The notes beneath the pieces were generated by a model. The model was not told the origin of the DNA. It saw nothing but the letters and a program-made list of their open reading frames with translations, and made no database searches. This document shows positions 11,575 through 24,345 of a stretch of DNA of 64,000 nt, piece by piece. The position numbers and the translations under genes are program-made. This DNA comes from Mytilus trossulus (lineage: Eukaryota > Mollusca > Bivalvia > Mytilida > Mytilidae): contig NC_086374.1 of the NCBI RefSeq assembly GCF_036588685.1, positions 88,096,059-88,160,058 on the forward strand, given 5' to 3'. How positions within the stretch are numbered: position 1 is the first letter of the stretch; each line of letters starts with the position of its first letter.

Positions 11575-14250
11575 AGGTATTTACATATCAGATGTCTGCT
11601 AACTAATGTAAGAGCAATAATTTGAGCTATGTAAATAAAAAAAACATAGTTCTAAATAAAAATGGAAAGAGAAATTGTGGGTATTTAAAAAAAAACATTT
11701 GGTCAATTTTCAAAATTCAAGTTACATGTATAAAAGCACATCTGATATTTTTACTGTTTTATGTATGAGTTCAAACAATTATTTTTTATATTGAGAATTA
11801 CTTCCATGCTGCCATGAATGTAAAAAGAAAATATTGTGAGATGCTTTGGAACATTCTTTGGACAATTGTATATTGGATTATATACAACGGAAAGGACATT
11901 GGAATATTAAAATGGATTCAGTGAACTGGTTATCACAAAGAATTATGTTGAAAAGCATGAAAAGTAGCCATGGCAGCAGCTCCAAGGAAGATGGTTACAT
12001 AAATCTTCAACCAAGTCTGAGGCTTCACCAAGAAAATAAGAAGGCAAGTTTAATTAAGCCAAACATTTTCTATACAATCAGTAATTTGATAAAAATTGTA
12101 TATTAAGGGCATATGATAGAGTTGATGTTGCTAATGTAAAATGTTATTTTTGCCATTCAATGGGAGATAACTCATAATTTACCTTTATAAACAATGGAAT
12201 ATATTTAAATTATTATTTTTGTGGAGTTGAAAATTCAATCAATAAACTTAAGACTTACTGTTTTTGATTTTAATCTTTTATATTGATTTTACAGTTATTT
12301 ATGTTATAGTAAGAAATTGGAATAATGTTTGGTAAATGTCAGGGAAATTGAAATATAAAGTATATAAATTGTAAATTTTCATATATTTCAGGTTTTTTTT
12401 GTGAGATTTTTTCATGGTGTGGGAATAAGACTTGGAGGTCTAATACAGCTAGTATATAGGTAGGTGCCAGTATACAGTTTCGAATAAAATAAATGTTTTA
12501 TAAATATTCTTTTTAAATTTTATGTGGTTCAGGCTTGAAAGTTTCTAAGAGTTTGGTTTCTAGTTTACACATTTTTTTTTTTATCAGTACAAACATAACG
12601 TAATTTTGAATATCGAGCCTAATTATTTAGTTTGTTGGATTGCTATCTAGATAATATATGTTCTCAGCCTCTATTACACATATATAACCTATTTCTTTAT
12701 AATTTCATATGGTAACAGTGATCTTTTGAAACCATTCTGGTAAGACTTAACACTTTACATTTCAGATTAGCATCAGCTTGTCTGTAAGGATTGAGGCTGA
12801 GAATGGCCATTGGAGCTGACTAATATGGTAAGAACCAATACATAAATTAATGAGTCATTTAGCCAAGAACATGTAAATACCCTAGAATGTTATGCAAAGA
12901 AGTATTATATTTTAATTATGCAGATCTTGAGACGTAGTAAACTTTAATTTTTCTTGAACTATAATTGTGATATAATCTAAAGGGAGGTATCAAAATAAAT
13001 AAAGGAAATAAAAAAATTATTCAGTTACTTAGAAAATCTTACTATCTGTAAGTTTTCTAAAATTGTTCCCGTATATACATTGTATAATGAATGGGATGTG
13101 GACCATCATGTGGTATGATTGCCACTGAAACAACTATCTCCCAGAGACCAAATGATATGTAAGCAACAAATGGTCACTATGGCCTTCAACAATGAGCCAA
13201 ACATATACCTTACAGTTAACTTTAAAAGTTAGAAACATGGCAAAATGTGAAACAATTCAAACAAGAAAACCAACAGCTTGATTTATAATGAAACCATGAA
13301 ATAATAACAATTATCGCTATTTTGTGCATTTTTCCTTTGATCTTTTTTGTGATAATTTTCATATCATGCTTCTCGCTTGAGATGGAAAAATTATCGCTAG
13401 AAACTAAGGAGACCACGTGGCGTTGCTAACAGAATCACTTCAAAGCAAAGTAAAAGCAATGTTCTATTGTTCTATGCATCATAAGTGCATTTATTAACTA
13501 GTTACTTATTCCTTTGCATTGAATATTGTTCTGAAAGATATTAGAATGTATATTTCTTTTTCAGGTGACTTCAACTGTGGCTGCAGGAAATTATTGTGCA
13601 ATACAACTGAAACCAAAAAGAATGTAATTCAGACTATTTTTGTGTATGTTTTAAAAAATGTTCATATTTTTTTACCAAAAAAAAAATTTAAAAATTGTAA
13701 AGATTCTCCATTTTCAACAAAGCTGGAAGTTGTTGGCTAAATTGATACTTCATAATTTTCCGATTTTACTTTTAGACCTACTCTTGATATCTTAATTATG
13801 GTCAATGTGTTATCAAACATTTCCAGAAGGTTAAAAATGGAGAATCTAAAAAAAAAAGAAAAATAATGTTATTTTGTTAAAATGTACATTTTGGTTTTCT
13901 GATTTGTTGGATGTATCTCTTTTTTTCTTCATTAGTTTGTTATTTTTTGCAGTGTTTTTAGCTATAAAAAAGATTATTTCACAAGAAGCATAGAAAAAAA
14001 CACATCTTGGTGAGAAAAGATTAATTCAGATTTTTAGTGTTAAATGCCACAATAAGCAAGATTTGTTATATATCTTGGTGTCCATTTTTTCAATTGGTTG
14101 AGAAAATCGGAGTAATGGAAGTGAACCACCTAGGTGAACAATGATGTACTAAATATTTTTGTTAATTATTTAAATAATTTATATCAAATTATTTATTATT
14201 TATTATAGCTATACCATCTTGTATTTTTGTTAGATATAGCAATGATGTGG
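11575..14250 (+). ncRNA. exon-cassette unit 1 (blocks A-D), probable spliced non-coding or decayed transcript
   Basis: Four exon-like blocks recur in three tandem units. In unit 1, block A ends at 12043 (donor AAG/GCAAGT, a GC-type donor). Block B is 12392-12459 between a ttcag acceptor and donor AG/GTAGGT. Block C is 12766-12827 (acceptor tttcag, donor TG/GTAAGA). Block D starts at 13565 after tttttcag. Blocks and splice signals are conserved against units 2 and 3, while much of the intron sequence is not. A frame from 11846 stays open through A and B and stops in C (about 96 aa), but it is broken in the other units, so coding is doubtful. I recognise no family. Intron 3 holds a diverged dispersed repeat (13090-13290), also present in unit 2. 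Confidence 0.55.
12104..12165 (+). mobile_element. left-end relic of a TTAA MITE
   Basis: The sequence ttaagggcatatgatag followed by taatgtaaaatgttattttt matches the left end of the complete TTAA element at 45496-46071. The right end is not found nearby. Confidence 0.45.
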
Positions 14251-14254
14251 AGTC

Positions 14255-17200
14255 TAAACAGGTGAAATTTTTGGCAAAGGGAGGTAATAAATTATTCCCC
14301 TGTTTAACTCCTCATTCTTTTAAATTTATTATTTTACTTAAATATTCATATGTATAAGTTTTTTGTTTAATATCAGATGTATACTAGCTAACAATGACTA
14401 TTACTCAGAGTTCTGTAAATAAAAAAAAATGTAAACAGAGCTCCAGATAATAGATTTAAGGGTGGGAGAAATTATGGGACACTATCGGTAGAATTGATTT
14501 GGTGAAATTTTCAAGATACATGATTAATTGAGAGTGCATCTGATATTTTTTTTATTTATTTCTATAAATAATGGACCAAAAACGAAAAGATTGCAATTAA
14601 GATAATGATGACAGCCACTCTGGCAGCCAGGAGAGCAGCTCTAAGGAAGATGGTCAATAAAATTTTCAACCAAGTCTGAGGCTTTACCATGAAATTGAGA
14701 AGGCAAGTTTATTGAAGTCAAACAATTTCTATACATTTTCTAGAAATATTTGTTAAATGTACATATTCATCCTTATTTTCTGCATGAAAAACATCTTTCA
14801 ATAATTTATTTACCAGTTTAATATTTTGGGATACCATTGTCAAGGGGTACAATCAAAATCACGTGATGGATATACACACACCGGAAGTAACAGTCGAGCA
14901 GACCGCTTGAAAGGTAAGTAGTCGTATTTACTTGTTTATATCAATGAAATTTAATAAATAAGGTAGTGCACGGAATGTCGGATACTATCTAGTTTTGAAA
15001 TACACAATTATCATTGCTGGAAATCGTGCAGTTAATGCTAACACTTTGACATAAAAATTTGTTGAAAATTTGGAACTGTGTCGAAGTGTTTTCAATAACT
15101 GCACGCTTTCTAGCAAAAACAATTGTGTATTTTAAAACTACATACTATCCGACATTCGGTGTGCCAACTTATTAATCAAAATTTAATTGATATAAACAAG
15201 AAAATGCAACTACTAACCTTTCAAGCGGCGAGTTCGACTGTAACTTCCGGTGTGTGTATATCCATCACGTAATTTTGATTGTACCCCTTGATTGTACATT
15301 AACAAGAATTTCTATTACAATTGCAGGAGTAAATTCTAAGATAGGAATTAACTTTCAAGGGGAGACTAGCACAATTAACAGCAAGATTTGTTCATTCAAT
15401 GGGAGACAACTCATTTTCATTATTCAAATTAGTTGAGTGCAGAATTCAAATCATAAACCTTGACTACTTTTGTTTGTTTTTCAATCTTTACAAAATATGT
15501 GGATTTTATACTATTGGTACTTGAAGTAAGAAATCAGAAAAATGTGTAAATCAATCTAGGTTGACATAGAAATTGGTTTGTAAAATTAATAAATGTGTTA
15601 ATTTCTTTTTAGGTACTTTCTGTGGCATGTTTTCATGGTGTGGGAATAAGACTTGGTGGTCAAATACAGCTAATATGTAGGTAGGTACCAGTATTGTTAA
15701 TCCTGTTTAAAAAAAAAAAATCTATAAATAAGATTATTTTAAAATGAATACTGACTTTTTTAGGGTTAAAGGTTTATAAGAGTTTGGTCAACAGTATATA
15801 CTCTTTATTTTATCAGTATCATATGACAATGGTCTCTTGGCAAAGTATGGCCTTATAATAGATTTTAAATTTCAACTTTTATCATAGAATATCAAAGGGG
15901 CCCCACTTTGGATCTTAAATGGATATATTTCAAGAAACTTAATGTGACTTAAAATAAATCGCTTCTTTATAATACATTGTAGTCTCCATAATTAGCTATA
16001 TTGGGAGATATTATCAAAATGCTATAATTTTGTGAATTTTCTTACCTAAAAGCTTAAAGAATACCTTTGATCCAAAATGTTTCGTAACTTATAGGAACCA
16101 AGGGTAATACATGTATTTAAATAAAAAGACGTAAACTATTACTGGATATGCTAAAAACTGTTCTGAATTGTGAAAAATTGGACCTTAATTGGCGCTTTTG
16201 CGAATACACCAGAATTGCATAATCAAGATGTCATAACTTAATAGTTTATAGTGTCAGGTGCCAAAATGAAGTGTTTATTTTGTATCAATAATGATACCAG
16301 AAAAATATATATGTTAAATTTGTAGTATTTGGGCTTGATTTAAAAAAAAATAAAAAAATCTTAGGGCCAACTTAACCCTTTTAAGCCTACTCCTTTTAGG
16401 ATTGAATTGTGTTGTTGGATTGATGTCTAACCAATGTTCTCAAAACCTATCGCATATATAACCCATTTTATATATCATAGATACAGTATTTCAGAAGTTA
16501 TCCTTTAAAACAATTTTGTAATTTATATTTCAGGTTAGCACCACAGCTTGTCTGCAAGGATTGAAGCTGGGAAACGGCCATTGGAGCTGAATTTTATGGT
16601 AAGAAACTAAAATATTGATTAATGAACTTTTAAATTCACCATGTATTTTTTTATGAACACATGTATTTTGAAATATTTTCCAAATTAATAGTTTTAATTA
16701 TACTGGTAATCTGGATTGGGTATTTAAGAATAAAGAGATGTTATAAGATTGCCAACTACTCAACTATCAATAAGAGAAGCAAATTACAATCACTGTAGGA
16801 CCTTCAGCAATGAGCAAAACCTATATGAATGTAAATAATGCAACTGGTTGAATATCACAATAGGAACTTGTATTTATAAATCTAATCTCTAATGCAAAAC
16901 TTTGAGGCCAGATTTTTCTGAAATCTTGGGATTATTTATCTTGCGTATTTGTCCATTTGTTGAAAAATCACAAGAATAGCATGCAATAATTTCTGGTTTT
17001 ACAGTACCAGTTTTAAAGGCCCTGCCTGAACATAACAAAATGTGAAACAGTTTCAAACTAGAAAACCAATGCATTAATTCATACAACTAATAAAGGAAAA
17101 TAAACATGATGCACAGCAACCATTGATTTTATCATCCTTTTTTGCTAATAATTGTATAAATCGGTATATCGGTTTGATCTTGTTTTGACAAATATGTTTA

Positions 17201-17965
17201 AGAATGTTTATTTCTATTTCAGGAAGCTGTGGCTGCAGCAATGATTATGTGATAAAACTGAAGAATGTTATTCAAATTTTTTTTGTATATATTTCAAAAA
17301 ATGTAATTTTTTATAAAAAAAAAAAAAAAAAAAAAAAGGTGTAAAGATTCTTCATTTTCAATTAGATTGGAAGCTTGTATTTACAATTGTTAGATCTTCT
17401 TCGTTATTCCCCCACCCCCTGTATCTCTATTTCATTTTTACTTTGAAAATGAAATGGAACAGACAAATTTTACTTGTCAACTTAATAATGGTCTGTCTAG
17501 TCAAAAGGCCTCCAGTTGGTTTAGAATGGAGAATCTAAAAAAAAATATGTAAAGTGTTTTTTTTTAGTTTCCTGAATTTTTATATACATTTTGTTATTGC
17601 TCCCTTTCAATTTTTATAAATTCCAGATTTTAAGTTTTGGATTTATGGGGCTTTATTCATAAAAAAGGGGGATTTTTCACACCTGGACAATAACTCAAAA
17701 AGGCTTTCACCAATGTCCATGAAACTTTGGTGAATTGTTTATATCTATTGACATAAGCTCCCTTTCCCTTTTTATTAATTTTAGATTTTACGTTTTCTTA
17801 AGTAATGAATTTTTATACTTAAAAAAGGGGGATTTTATGCAGTTTTGGTGAAACTTAAAAGAGCAACGGCCGTATCATGTGCTAAAGCGCATCCCTTTAT
17901 TGAAATGTGTTGTAGTTTTTACATATTATTATTTCTTTATTTTAATTATACAAATTTTGTATTGT
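14255..17965 (+). ncRNA. exon-cassette unit 2 (blocks A-D)
   Basis: This is a second copy of the cassette. Block A ends at 14702, again with a GC-type donor AAG/GCAAGT. Block B is 15613-15680, 68 bp as in unit 1. Block C is 16534-16598. Block D starts at 17223 after atttcag. The frame open in unit 1 has an in-frame TAA in block A here, and the frame through B into C stops after about 10 codons in C. A 450-bp foldback MITE sits in intron 1 (14841-15290). A poly-A run lies at 17318-17337 after block D. Downstream, agattcttca (17345) and tggagaatct (17527) form the same inverted pair as in unit 1 (13701 and 13838). Confidence 0.55.
14841..15290. mobile_element. complete foldback MITE with 5-bp target-site duplication
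   Basis: The element begins caaggggtacaatcaaaat and ends with its near-exact complement. The two halves pair over about 200 bases (for example cacaccggaagt on the left, acttccggtgtg on the right). ATTGT flanks it on both sides (14836-14840 and 15291-15295). It carries no coding frame. It is inserted between blocks A and B of unit 2 and is absent from units 1 and 3. Confidence 0.85.
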
Positions 17966-18563
17966 TAAATATTTAAAGGGTGTGGAGTCTCAACAGGGTG
18001 AAATTTTCAGGACAAAAGGGAGGTAATTCCTTTGTTATACTCATTATACTTGAAATTTCCTGAGTGTTTATATGGAATATAACTTTTTTAATTAAAATAT
18101 TCACTTTTGTACACATTTTCTTTAAATATCAGATGTATACTTGCTAAAATTACTTTTATTAAGAGTTCTGTAAATAAAAAAAAATGTAAGCAGAGCTCTA
18201 GCTATAGATAATAGATTTGGAGGGTGGGAGAAATTGTGGGTAACTACAATTGATTAGGTGAAATTTCAAAAGACTTAAAAAGTGCATCTGATATTTATTT
18301 TTACATAATGTTATTTCTGAAAGCAAATGGACAATAAGATTAGGACATAAACCACCTTCCAGGTTAGGATAGCAGCTCTTAAGGAAGATGGTCAATTAAA
18401 TCTTCAACCCAGTCTGAGGCCTTACCATGAAAAATATGTGGTGAGTTGAAATATTCCACAAAACTAATGATCATATTATTATAGGCATTTTAAATTATTT
18501 GTTTATAATGGGTTTGATTTTGAGGACATCTACACCAATGCTGAACAATTTTATAACACATTA

Positions 18564-18990
18564 AAAAGAAGATGTGGTATGATTGCCATTGAGACAACTA
18601 TCCACAAAAGACCAAAATGACACAGACATTAACAAATATAGGTCACTGTACAGCCTTCAACAATGAGCAAAGCCCATACTGCATAGTCAACTATAAAAGG
18701 TTCTGATAAGACAATGTAAAACAATTCAAACAAGAAAACTAACAGCCTTATTTATGTAAAAAAAATGAACGAAAAACAAATATGTAACACATAAACAAAC
18801 GACAACCACTGAATTACAGGCTCCTGACTTGGGACAAGCATGTACATAAATAATGTGGCGGGGTTAGACATGTTAGCAGGATCCCAACCCTCCCCCTAAC
18901 CTGGGACAGTGGTATAACAGTACAACATAAGAACGAACTATAAAAATCAGTTGAAAAAGGCTCAACTCATCAGATGCACAAAAATACAAA
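18564..18990 (+). repeat. long copy of the GATTGCCAATGAGAC dispersed repeat
   Basis: The copy runs from agaagatgtggtatgattgc through caacaatgagcaaagcccat, ggctcctgacttgggacaag and ctgggacagtggtataacag to catcagatgcaca. I recognise this as one of the most frequent interspersed repeats in mussel DNA. Shorter or diverged copies occur in the window at 8425-8505 (-), 13090-13290, 16735-16830, 25960-26235 (-) and 47200-47300. Confidence 0.75.
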
Positions 18991-19084
18991 AGGATGTGAA
19001 CAACAACTTGTATTCAATTGAATTGTTTTGTACCTTAGGTATCAAGTTAACACTTAGGTATGAGAGGCCGATCATGTCAAAAAC

Positions 19085-19455
19085 CCGATAAAGTAACGCG
19101 TTAAAATTTAACGCGATAAAATCACATTTAACGCGATAAATACAGTTTTAACGCGTTAAAACAAGACTTTATCGCGAAAAGAAATCAATATATTTACGCG
19201 TTAAACTTTGCAATTATCAAGTTTGGGATTTATCCCGTAGGTGAAAATTGACGTTTATCGCGATAAAATATCCGTCGCACTTGCCACATGTGTCATAATA
19301 AATCACATTAACACGTTAAATTCAACACAAAAACGTTGCTACGATACATTATTTTAACGCGTTAAAACATCATTTAACGCGTTAAAACTTCATTTAACGC
19401 GTTAAAACTTCATTTAACGCGTTAAAACATCGTTTAACGCGATAAAACATCGTTG
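19085..19455. repeat. left palindrome array (TTTAACGCGTTAAA and TTTAACGCGATAAA)
   Basis: A dozen or so copies of the 14-bp palindrome or its GATAAA variant lie here, including five at a regular 20-21 bp spacing (19358-19447). The first part is the inverted counterpart of 24505-24612. Confidence 0.8.
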
Positions 19456-19468
19456 GTTGGAGTTATGG

Positions 19469-19824
19469 AATAATGTTGCTAACGAATACTATGATCTGTT
19501 CAAATGTTTTGGAGTAGCGCGTTGTGAAGGCATAAAACTTTGCTCAGTGCTCAAAGCACAAAAAATCATACTCGAAACATGAAATCCAGCCATTTGATTT
19601 TCAAGTCTGAGTACAAAAATCATGCTCAAAAGTATAATGACCGTAAGGCCTGGCCTTGCGAGTCAGTTTTTGTACTCGTATTCGTAAATCAACAAATGAA
19701 AATGCTGGATTTCATGTTTCGAGCACGATGTTTGTGCTTTGAGCACTGAGCAAAGTTTTATGCCTTCACAACGCGCTACTCCAAAACATTTGAACAGATC
19801 ATAGTATTCGTTAGCAACATTATT
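19469..19824. repeat. hairpin inside the large element
   Basis: The arm at 19469-19600 (aataatgttgctaacg ... tgcttcaaagcac type) pairs with 19691-19824 (gagcactgagcaaagtttta ... cgttagcaacattatt). The centre is about 90 bp. The 69-aa frame at 19540-19749 spans it and is not a gene. Confidence 0.8.
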
Positions 19825-19947
19825 GTTTATGACTTCAACCCCAGGACATTTCAGACGAGGAGGATAATGAAGATATTACATTTCGTCTTCCTCTTACGAT
19901 TAAACCCTTCTCCTTAACAAACCAGATTTCAAAATAGGAAACTCGTT

Positions 19948-20235
19948 TTGTTAACTAAAAACCATACAAGTTCTAATGTCCTATTTGTAATGGGTATCTT
20001 GAACAAAATACTACCAAAAACAAGTGCTGCAAATGAAAACATACAACCACAAACACAAGAAGATGACACCAATGAAGACGATAACATTTTAGCACACTCG
20101 GGAATGAATTACAGCCTTCACTGTAACGACATGCACGCTGTTCCTACAACCCCTATGTTTCAAAACAGAATCTTCGAAATTTCCTCCGCAAAACAAAATA
20201 AAATGTTAACAAACACTAACCATTATAAAAACTAA
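19948..20235 (+). CDS. 95-aa open frame inside the large element, unknown
   Basis: The frame is hydrophilic, with an acidic stretch (QEDDTNEDD around residues 38-46) and a mixed amino-acid composition that looks less random than its neighbours. It has no domain I recognise, and no partner exon is evident. Just upstream (19850-19925) are further short acidic codon runs in other frames. It may be a captured exon, a decayed element gene or chance. Unknown function. Confidence 0.2.
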   Translation: MLTKNHTSSNVLFVMGILNKILPKTSAANENIQPQTQEDDTNEDDNILAHSGMNYSLHCNDMHAVPTTPMFQNRIFEISSAKQNKMLTNTNHYKN

Positions 20236-20514
20236 TTCAGTATATATATATGTTTTCCTTTATTTTCTTATAGCTCTTGGTCATATGCTTAGTAATATCT
20301 AGTATATTTGAGGATTAATACAACAAAACTTTGAAAAAAAAGGATGTCCAACGTTACATTTTTAAACAACTGTTTTATCTCTTATGTATAGTGATCCTAT
20401 TTCTATTTCTCTGATCTTCCCAAAACTTGGCGGAAGCAACGAAGTGTGTCAGTTCTCGGTTAAATTAAAGCCGGTTTTTTTTTGTCGAATTTCGTTTGAT
20501 TCGCTGGCTGCATA

Positions 20515-20736
20515 TTAAGCTGGAATAAGAAAAATGTCCAAAGACGATTCTTGTTGACTTAACGGCTGAAAGGTAGTTTTATAAGTAGACAAAAAATGCC
20601 TAAAAGATGTGAGATAATTATAACATCTACCGAAAGAACAAACATTTGCCTCATTGTTCGTGAGTTTAAAAATTGTAGATTCTATAAAACCATCTCTACA
20701 CAGTCGTTTTTCAAGCGGTAGCGCCATTTTGTCCAA
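20515..20736 (-). CDS. 73-aa open frame inside the large element, unknown
   Basis: The frame starts ATGGACAAAATGGCGCT on the minus strand. A similar start context (ggacaaaatggctaccg) recurs on the same strand at about 20926-20943. The residues are of mixed composition and no domain is recognised. It could be the first exon of a lost element protein or chance. Confidence 0.2.
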   Translation of the reverse strand: MDKMALPLEKRLCRDGFIESTIFKLTNNEANVCSFGRCYNYLTSFRHFLSTYKTTFQPLSQQESSLDIFLIPA

Positions 20737-22744
20737 GTTGATATTTCATTTATCCAAGCAATTAATGCGTTTTTTTACCAGATATTTCAATAATTAATTT
20801 ATAATTTACCAAAACAAAAGTTAGATACACGAAAAGAACATAAAGTCTAGATTCTTTTTTTTTTTTTTATTAACTGCATGTTTTGGTCTTACCGGAATAA
20901 AATGCTACGAAACATTACAAAACGGTAGCCATTTTGTCCAAAGGTCGAAAAACGTCGAAAAATCCAAACAAACGCTTTTTTCGACGTTACATGTGCAATT
21001 TGTTCCATTGTGTATTCCCGATACTTAAAAAACGAATCGCGTGGTGAAATTTAAAAAAAAAATGCTGGTTGTCGAAAAAAAACCACGGTGCATGTTGTGC
21101 ATGAAACGGAGGTAACTGAAAGACTTATCGGAAACAGCGACAAAAACAGTTTCATTGAATTAATGCAACCCCGTATTATACGGACGATTCAGGAGAAGAT
21201 TAGTACATTTTAAAAGCAAGAAACTTCAAATGACTGGGAAAATAATTTTCAAGATCGGGTTATAATAATTTCATTCAATGATTATGTGTCCAAGTAAATG
21301 TTTAATACAATTCAATTCAAATTAATCAAGGGTAAATATGTTTTTATTTACTTGCAGAGTGTCGGATATATTTGTTTTAGTGTTGAATCAATATATGAAA
21401 AATTTACAATGACAGATGATATGCATCCATGCAATTTTAGCAGCCTGCGATTAAAATGTTGTCGTAATTCATTTATAGAAAACCGTATACTTCTGTCCCA
21501 TTTTTCCTTCCTTCAAGTTCATTACTTACGACAATACAACATTTTAAATGTGAATTAAGGGTAAAAATTATTTAATCGATTTCCACAACCTGGGGTAAAT
21601 AAATTCATGGTAAATAGACATCACAAAATTAATAGAGACAGATTTAGAATCAACCAACTACATAAAAAAGCAAATGAAACTTGCAGATTGAATACATGTA
21701 CGTCAAACGTTTCAGAAAACTCTCTTTGACGTCGTGGTGGTGTAACGTAGGAACATCGTGCGCAAAGTTTGTATAGTCTTGGCTCACACTGAACAGCATG
21801 GTACATATAGGGCCTTAAAAAAAGACTAGTGTAAAAACAAGAAAGCCAACGGTATAATCTATAAAAACAAATGGAAACACTTATGAAACACATCACAAAA
21901 CGACATTTTGATACGGAATACCAGGTACCCGACCTAGGACAGGTGCAAACAAATGCAGTGGATTTAAACGTATAGATAGGCACTAATACCTATCCAACTT
22001 GAAACAATAATGTAAAATCACAACATAGAAAGACACACTTTGAAATATCAACTAAAATGGTTTTACTCAATCAAATGACATACTAGTATTAAAAAAACTA
22101 ATGATGAAACACTGACCGAATAAATGTGATGTATGACTCAATGTAAATAAAAAATAAAACAATGGGGTTAGAGTCAAACAATATCAGAAAGAAAATCATA
22201 ACCTTGAACAAAATTCGGACGGACAGAGAGACAGTGTCTTTCAGCTTTACAGGTAGGGCATTGATAATAGCGCCCATTTTGAAGAGGGGGATAAATAATC
22301 TGTTCTCCGTACATGCCATATTACAAAACAACGCAGTATTTAGAGGTCAAAATGTCGAAAATGAATGATTGCGCAGCGAAAAAAAAACCCCGACTTAGTA
22401 AGTAGTAAAACAAAAAATAACATCCTCCTTCCCCAATGGATATCAAATGGTCATCCTCTTTCTTTTGGCACAGATTCGTTACATTATTGGGCATGGTTTA
22501 CTAGATGCTCGATGTACGCTATTATAAAAGGCCTCTTGTTTTAAAATTTATTTTACAAAATTCACCTGTACAGACTTATGTAAGTATACGTCAAACTACC
22601 AGTTTATGGAAAACCATAATGTTAGATACAGACATCACATGATGCAAAAAGACGAAGTAAAGTATCTGAAAAACTTGACATATAAACAAAATTTATTCAA
22701 GACGAAGCGTAAAGACAGGTTGACAAATGTAAATCTAAAGTTGT

Positions 22745-22936
22745 TTTTAACGTGTTAAAATAACATTTAACGCGTTAAAGTTGCATTTAACGCGTTAAAA
22801 TAACATTAAACGCATTAAAGTTGCATTAAACGCGTTAAAGTTGCATTGAACGCGTTAAAGTTGCATTCAACGCGTTAAAGTTGCATTCAACGCGTTAAAG
22901 TTGCATTTAACGCGTTAAAAGTTACATTTAACACGT
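22745..22936. repeat. central palindrome array
   Basis: Nine copies of a 21-bp unit (AACGCGTTAAAGTTGCATT) follow each other. Spacing is close to two DNA helical turns. Confidence 0.85.
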
Positions 22937-22940
22937 TTAA

Positions 22941-23743
22941 GGTCAAGTTACAGTAAATGGGCTATGTCACAGATTTTAGTAAAATTTGGCATACAATTCT
23001 GGCTAGCTGAACTTCAACTGAAAATCGAAAAAATATTGCATTTATCTCAATTATCATTTGAAATATAACTGATTGAATTCTTACAAAATGGATGAACATT
23101 TGTATAGAAAGCACATGAAATCGGCGAAAACCCTTCTAAAATTTGTCTTAAAATCGCCAAATCTCTAATTCTACTCCATAGATTTTTCTTAAAAAACTAT
23201 ATGTTGTTGATACATAAATTTTCGTTATAATGATGCAAAATAAAGATAGGGTCACCGACTTCGTTTTTACGGTATACTTCATTTAAAGTTGCGTTCTTTG
23301 TGAAAAAATCCAATAAAACGTCTAAATAATCGTAACGTAATCGCGTTGCAGGCCGTAAAACGTAGATTTTTGACGTTTTTCACTACCAACAAGGTAACAA
23401 ATTGATTATTAGACGAAAAACGAAGTCGGTGACCCTATGATTATTTTATATCATTAGAACAGAAATTTATGTGTCAACAATATATAGTTTTTTAAGAAAA
23501 ATCTATGGATTGGAATAAGAGATAAGGCGATTTTAAGACAAATTTTAGAAGGTTTTTCGCCGGTTTTATGTGCTTTCTATACAAATATTCACCCATATAA
23601 AAAGAAATCAATCTGCAATTTTTCAGATAATAAAAGAGATAAATGTATTATTTTTTCGATTTTCAGTTGTAGTCCAACGAGCCAAGGTTGTATGCAAATT
23701 TTTAGCAAAATCTGCGACATAGCCCATTTACTGTTCCTTGACC
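22941..23743. mobile_element. 803-bp foldback MITE with TTAA target site, nested in the palindrome array
   Basis: The left arm (ggtcaagttacagtaaatgg onwards, 22941-23272) pairs with the right arm (23414-23743, ending ctgttccttgacc) over about 330 bp, with mismatches. TTAA flanks both ends (22937-22940 and 23744-23747). The arrays around it supply many TTAA sites. It has no coding frame. Confidence 0.85.
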
Positions 23744-23747
23744 TTAA

Positions 23748-24345
23748 GTTGCTTTTAACGCGTTAAAGCAATTAAAGTTGCTTTAACGCGTAAAAGTTGC
23801 TTATAAGGCGTTGAAATAACATTTAATGCGTTAAAACTGCATTTTACACATTTAAGTTGCTCTAAACGCGTTCAACTTGCTTTTAACGCATAACATATAC
23901 ATCTAACGCGTTAAAGTTGCATTAAACGCGTTAAAGTTGAATTCAACGCGTTAAAGTTGCATTCAACGCGTTAAATTTGCATTCAACGTGCATTCAACAC
24001 GTGAACGATGCATTTAACGCGTTAAAATAGCATTTAACGCGTTAAAACTGCATTTTACGCGTTAAAGTTGCTTTTAACGCGTTAAACTTGCTTTTAACGC
24101 ATAACATTTACATTTAACGCGTTCAAGTTGCATTTAACGCGTTAAAGTTGCTTTTAACACGTTATACTTGCTTTAAACGTGTTAAAGTTGCTTTTAACAC
24201 GTTATACTTGCTTTAAACGCGTTAAAGTTGCTTTTAACGCGTTAAAGATGCTTTTAACGCATTAAAGTTGCTTTTAATGCGTTAAAGTTGCTTTTAACGC
24301 GTTAAAGTTGCTTTTAACGCGTTAAAATTGCATTTAACGCGTTAA
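23748..24345. repeat. right palindrome array
   Basis: About 25 copies of a 20-21 bp unit (AACGCGTTAAAGTTGCTTTT and variants) lie here. It is the continuation of the 22745-22936 array beyond the nested MITE. Confidence 0.85.

Noticed and set aside
17318-17337. Poly-A run after block D of unit 2 as sign of a retrocopy
   Set aside because: Introns are still present in unit 2, so it cannot be a processed retrocopy; a simple A-run is enough.
21621-21983. 120-aa minus frame with many cysteines
   Set aside because: It runs through a dispersed mussel repeat (gacctaggacaggtgcaaac type); no domain, no splice context.
22745-24345. Regular 20-21 bp repeats that could look like a CRISPR array
   Set aside because: The units are contiguous, with no unique spacers of equal length, no cas genes, and the setting is animal DNA.
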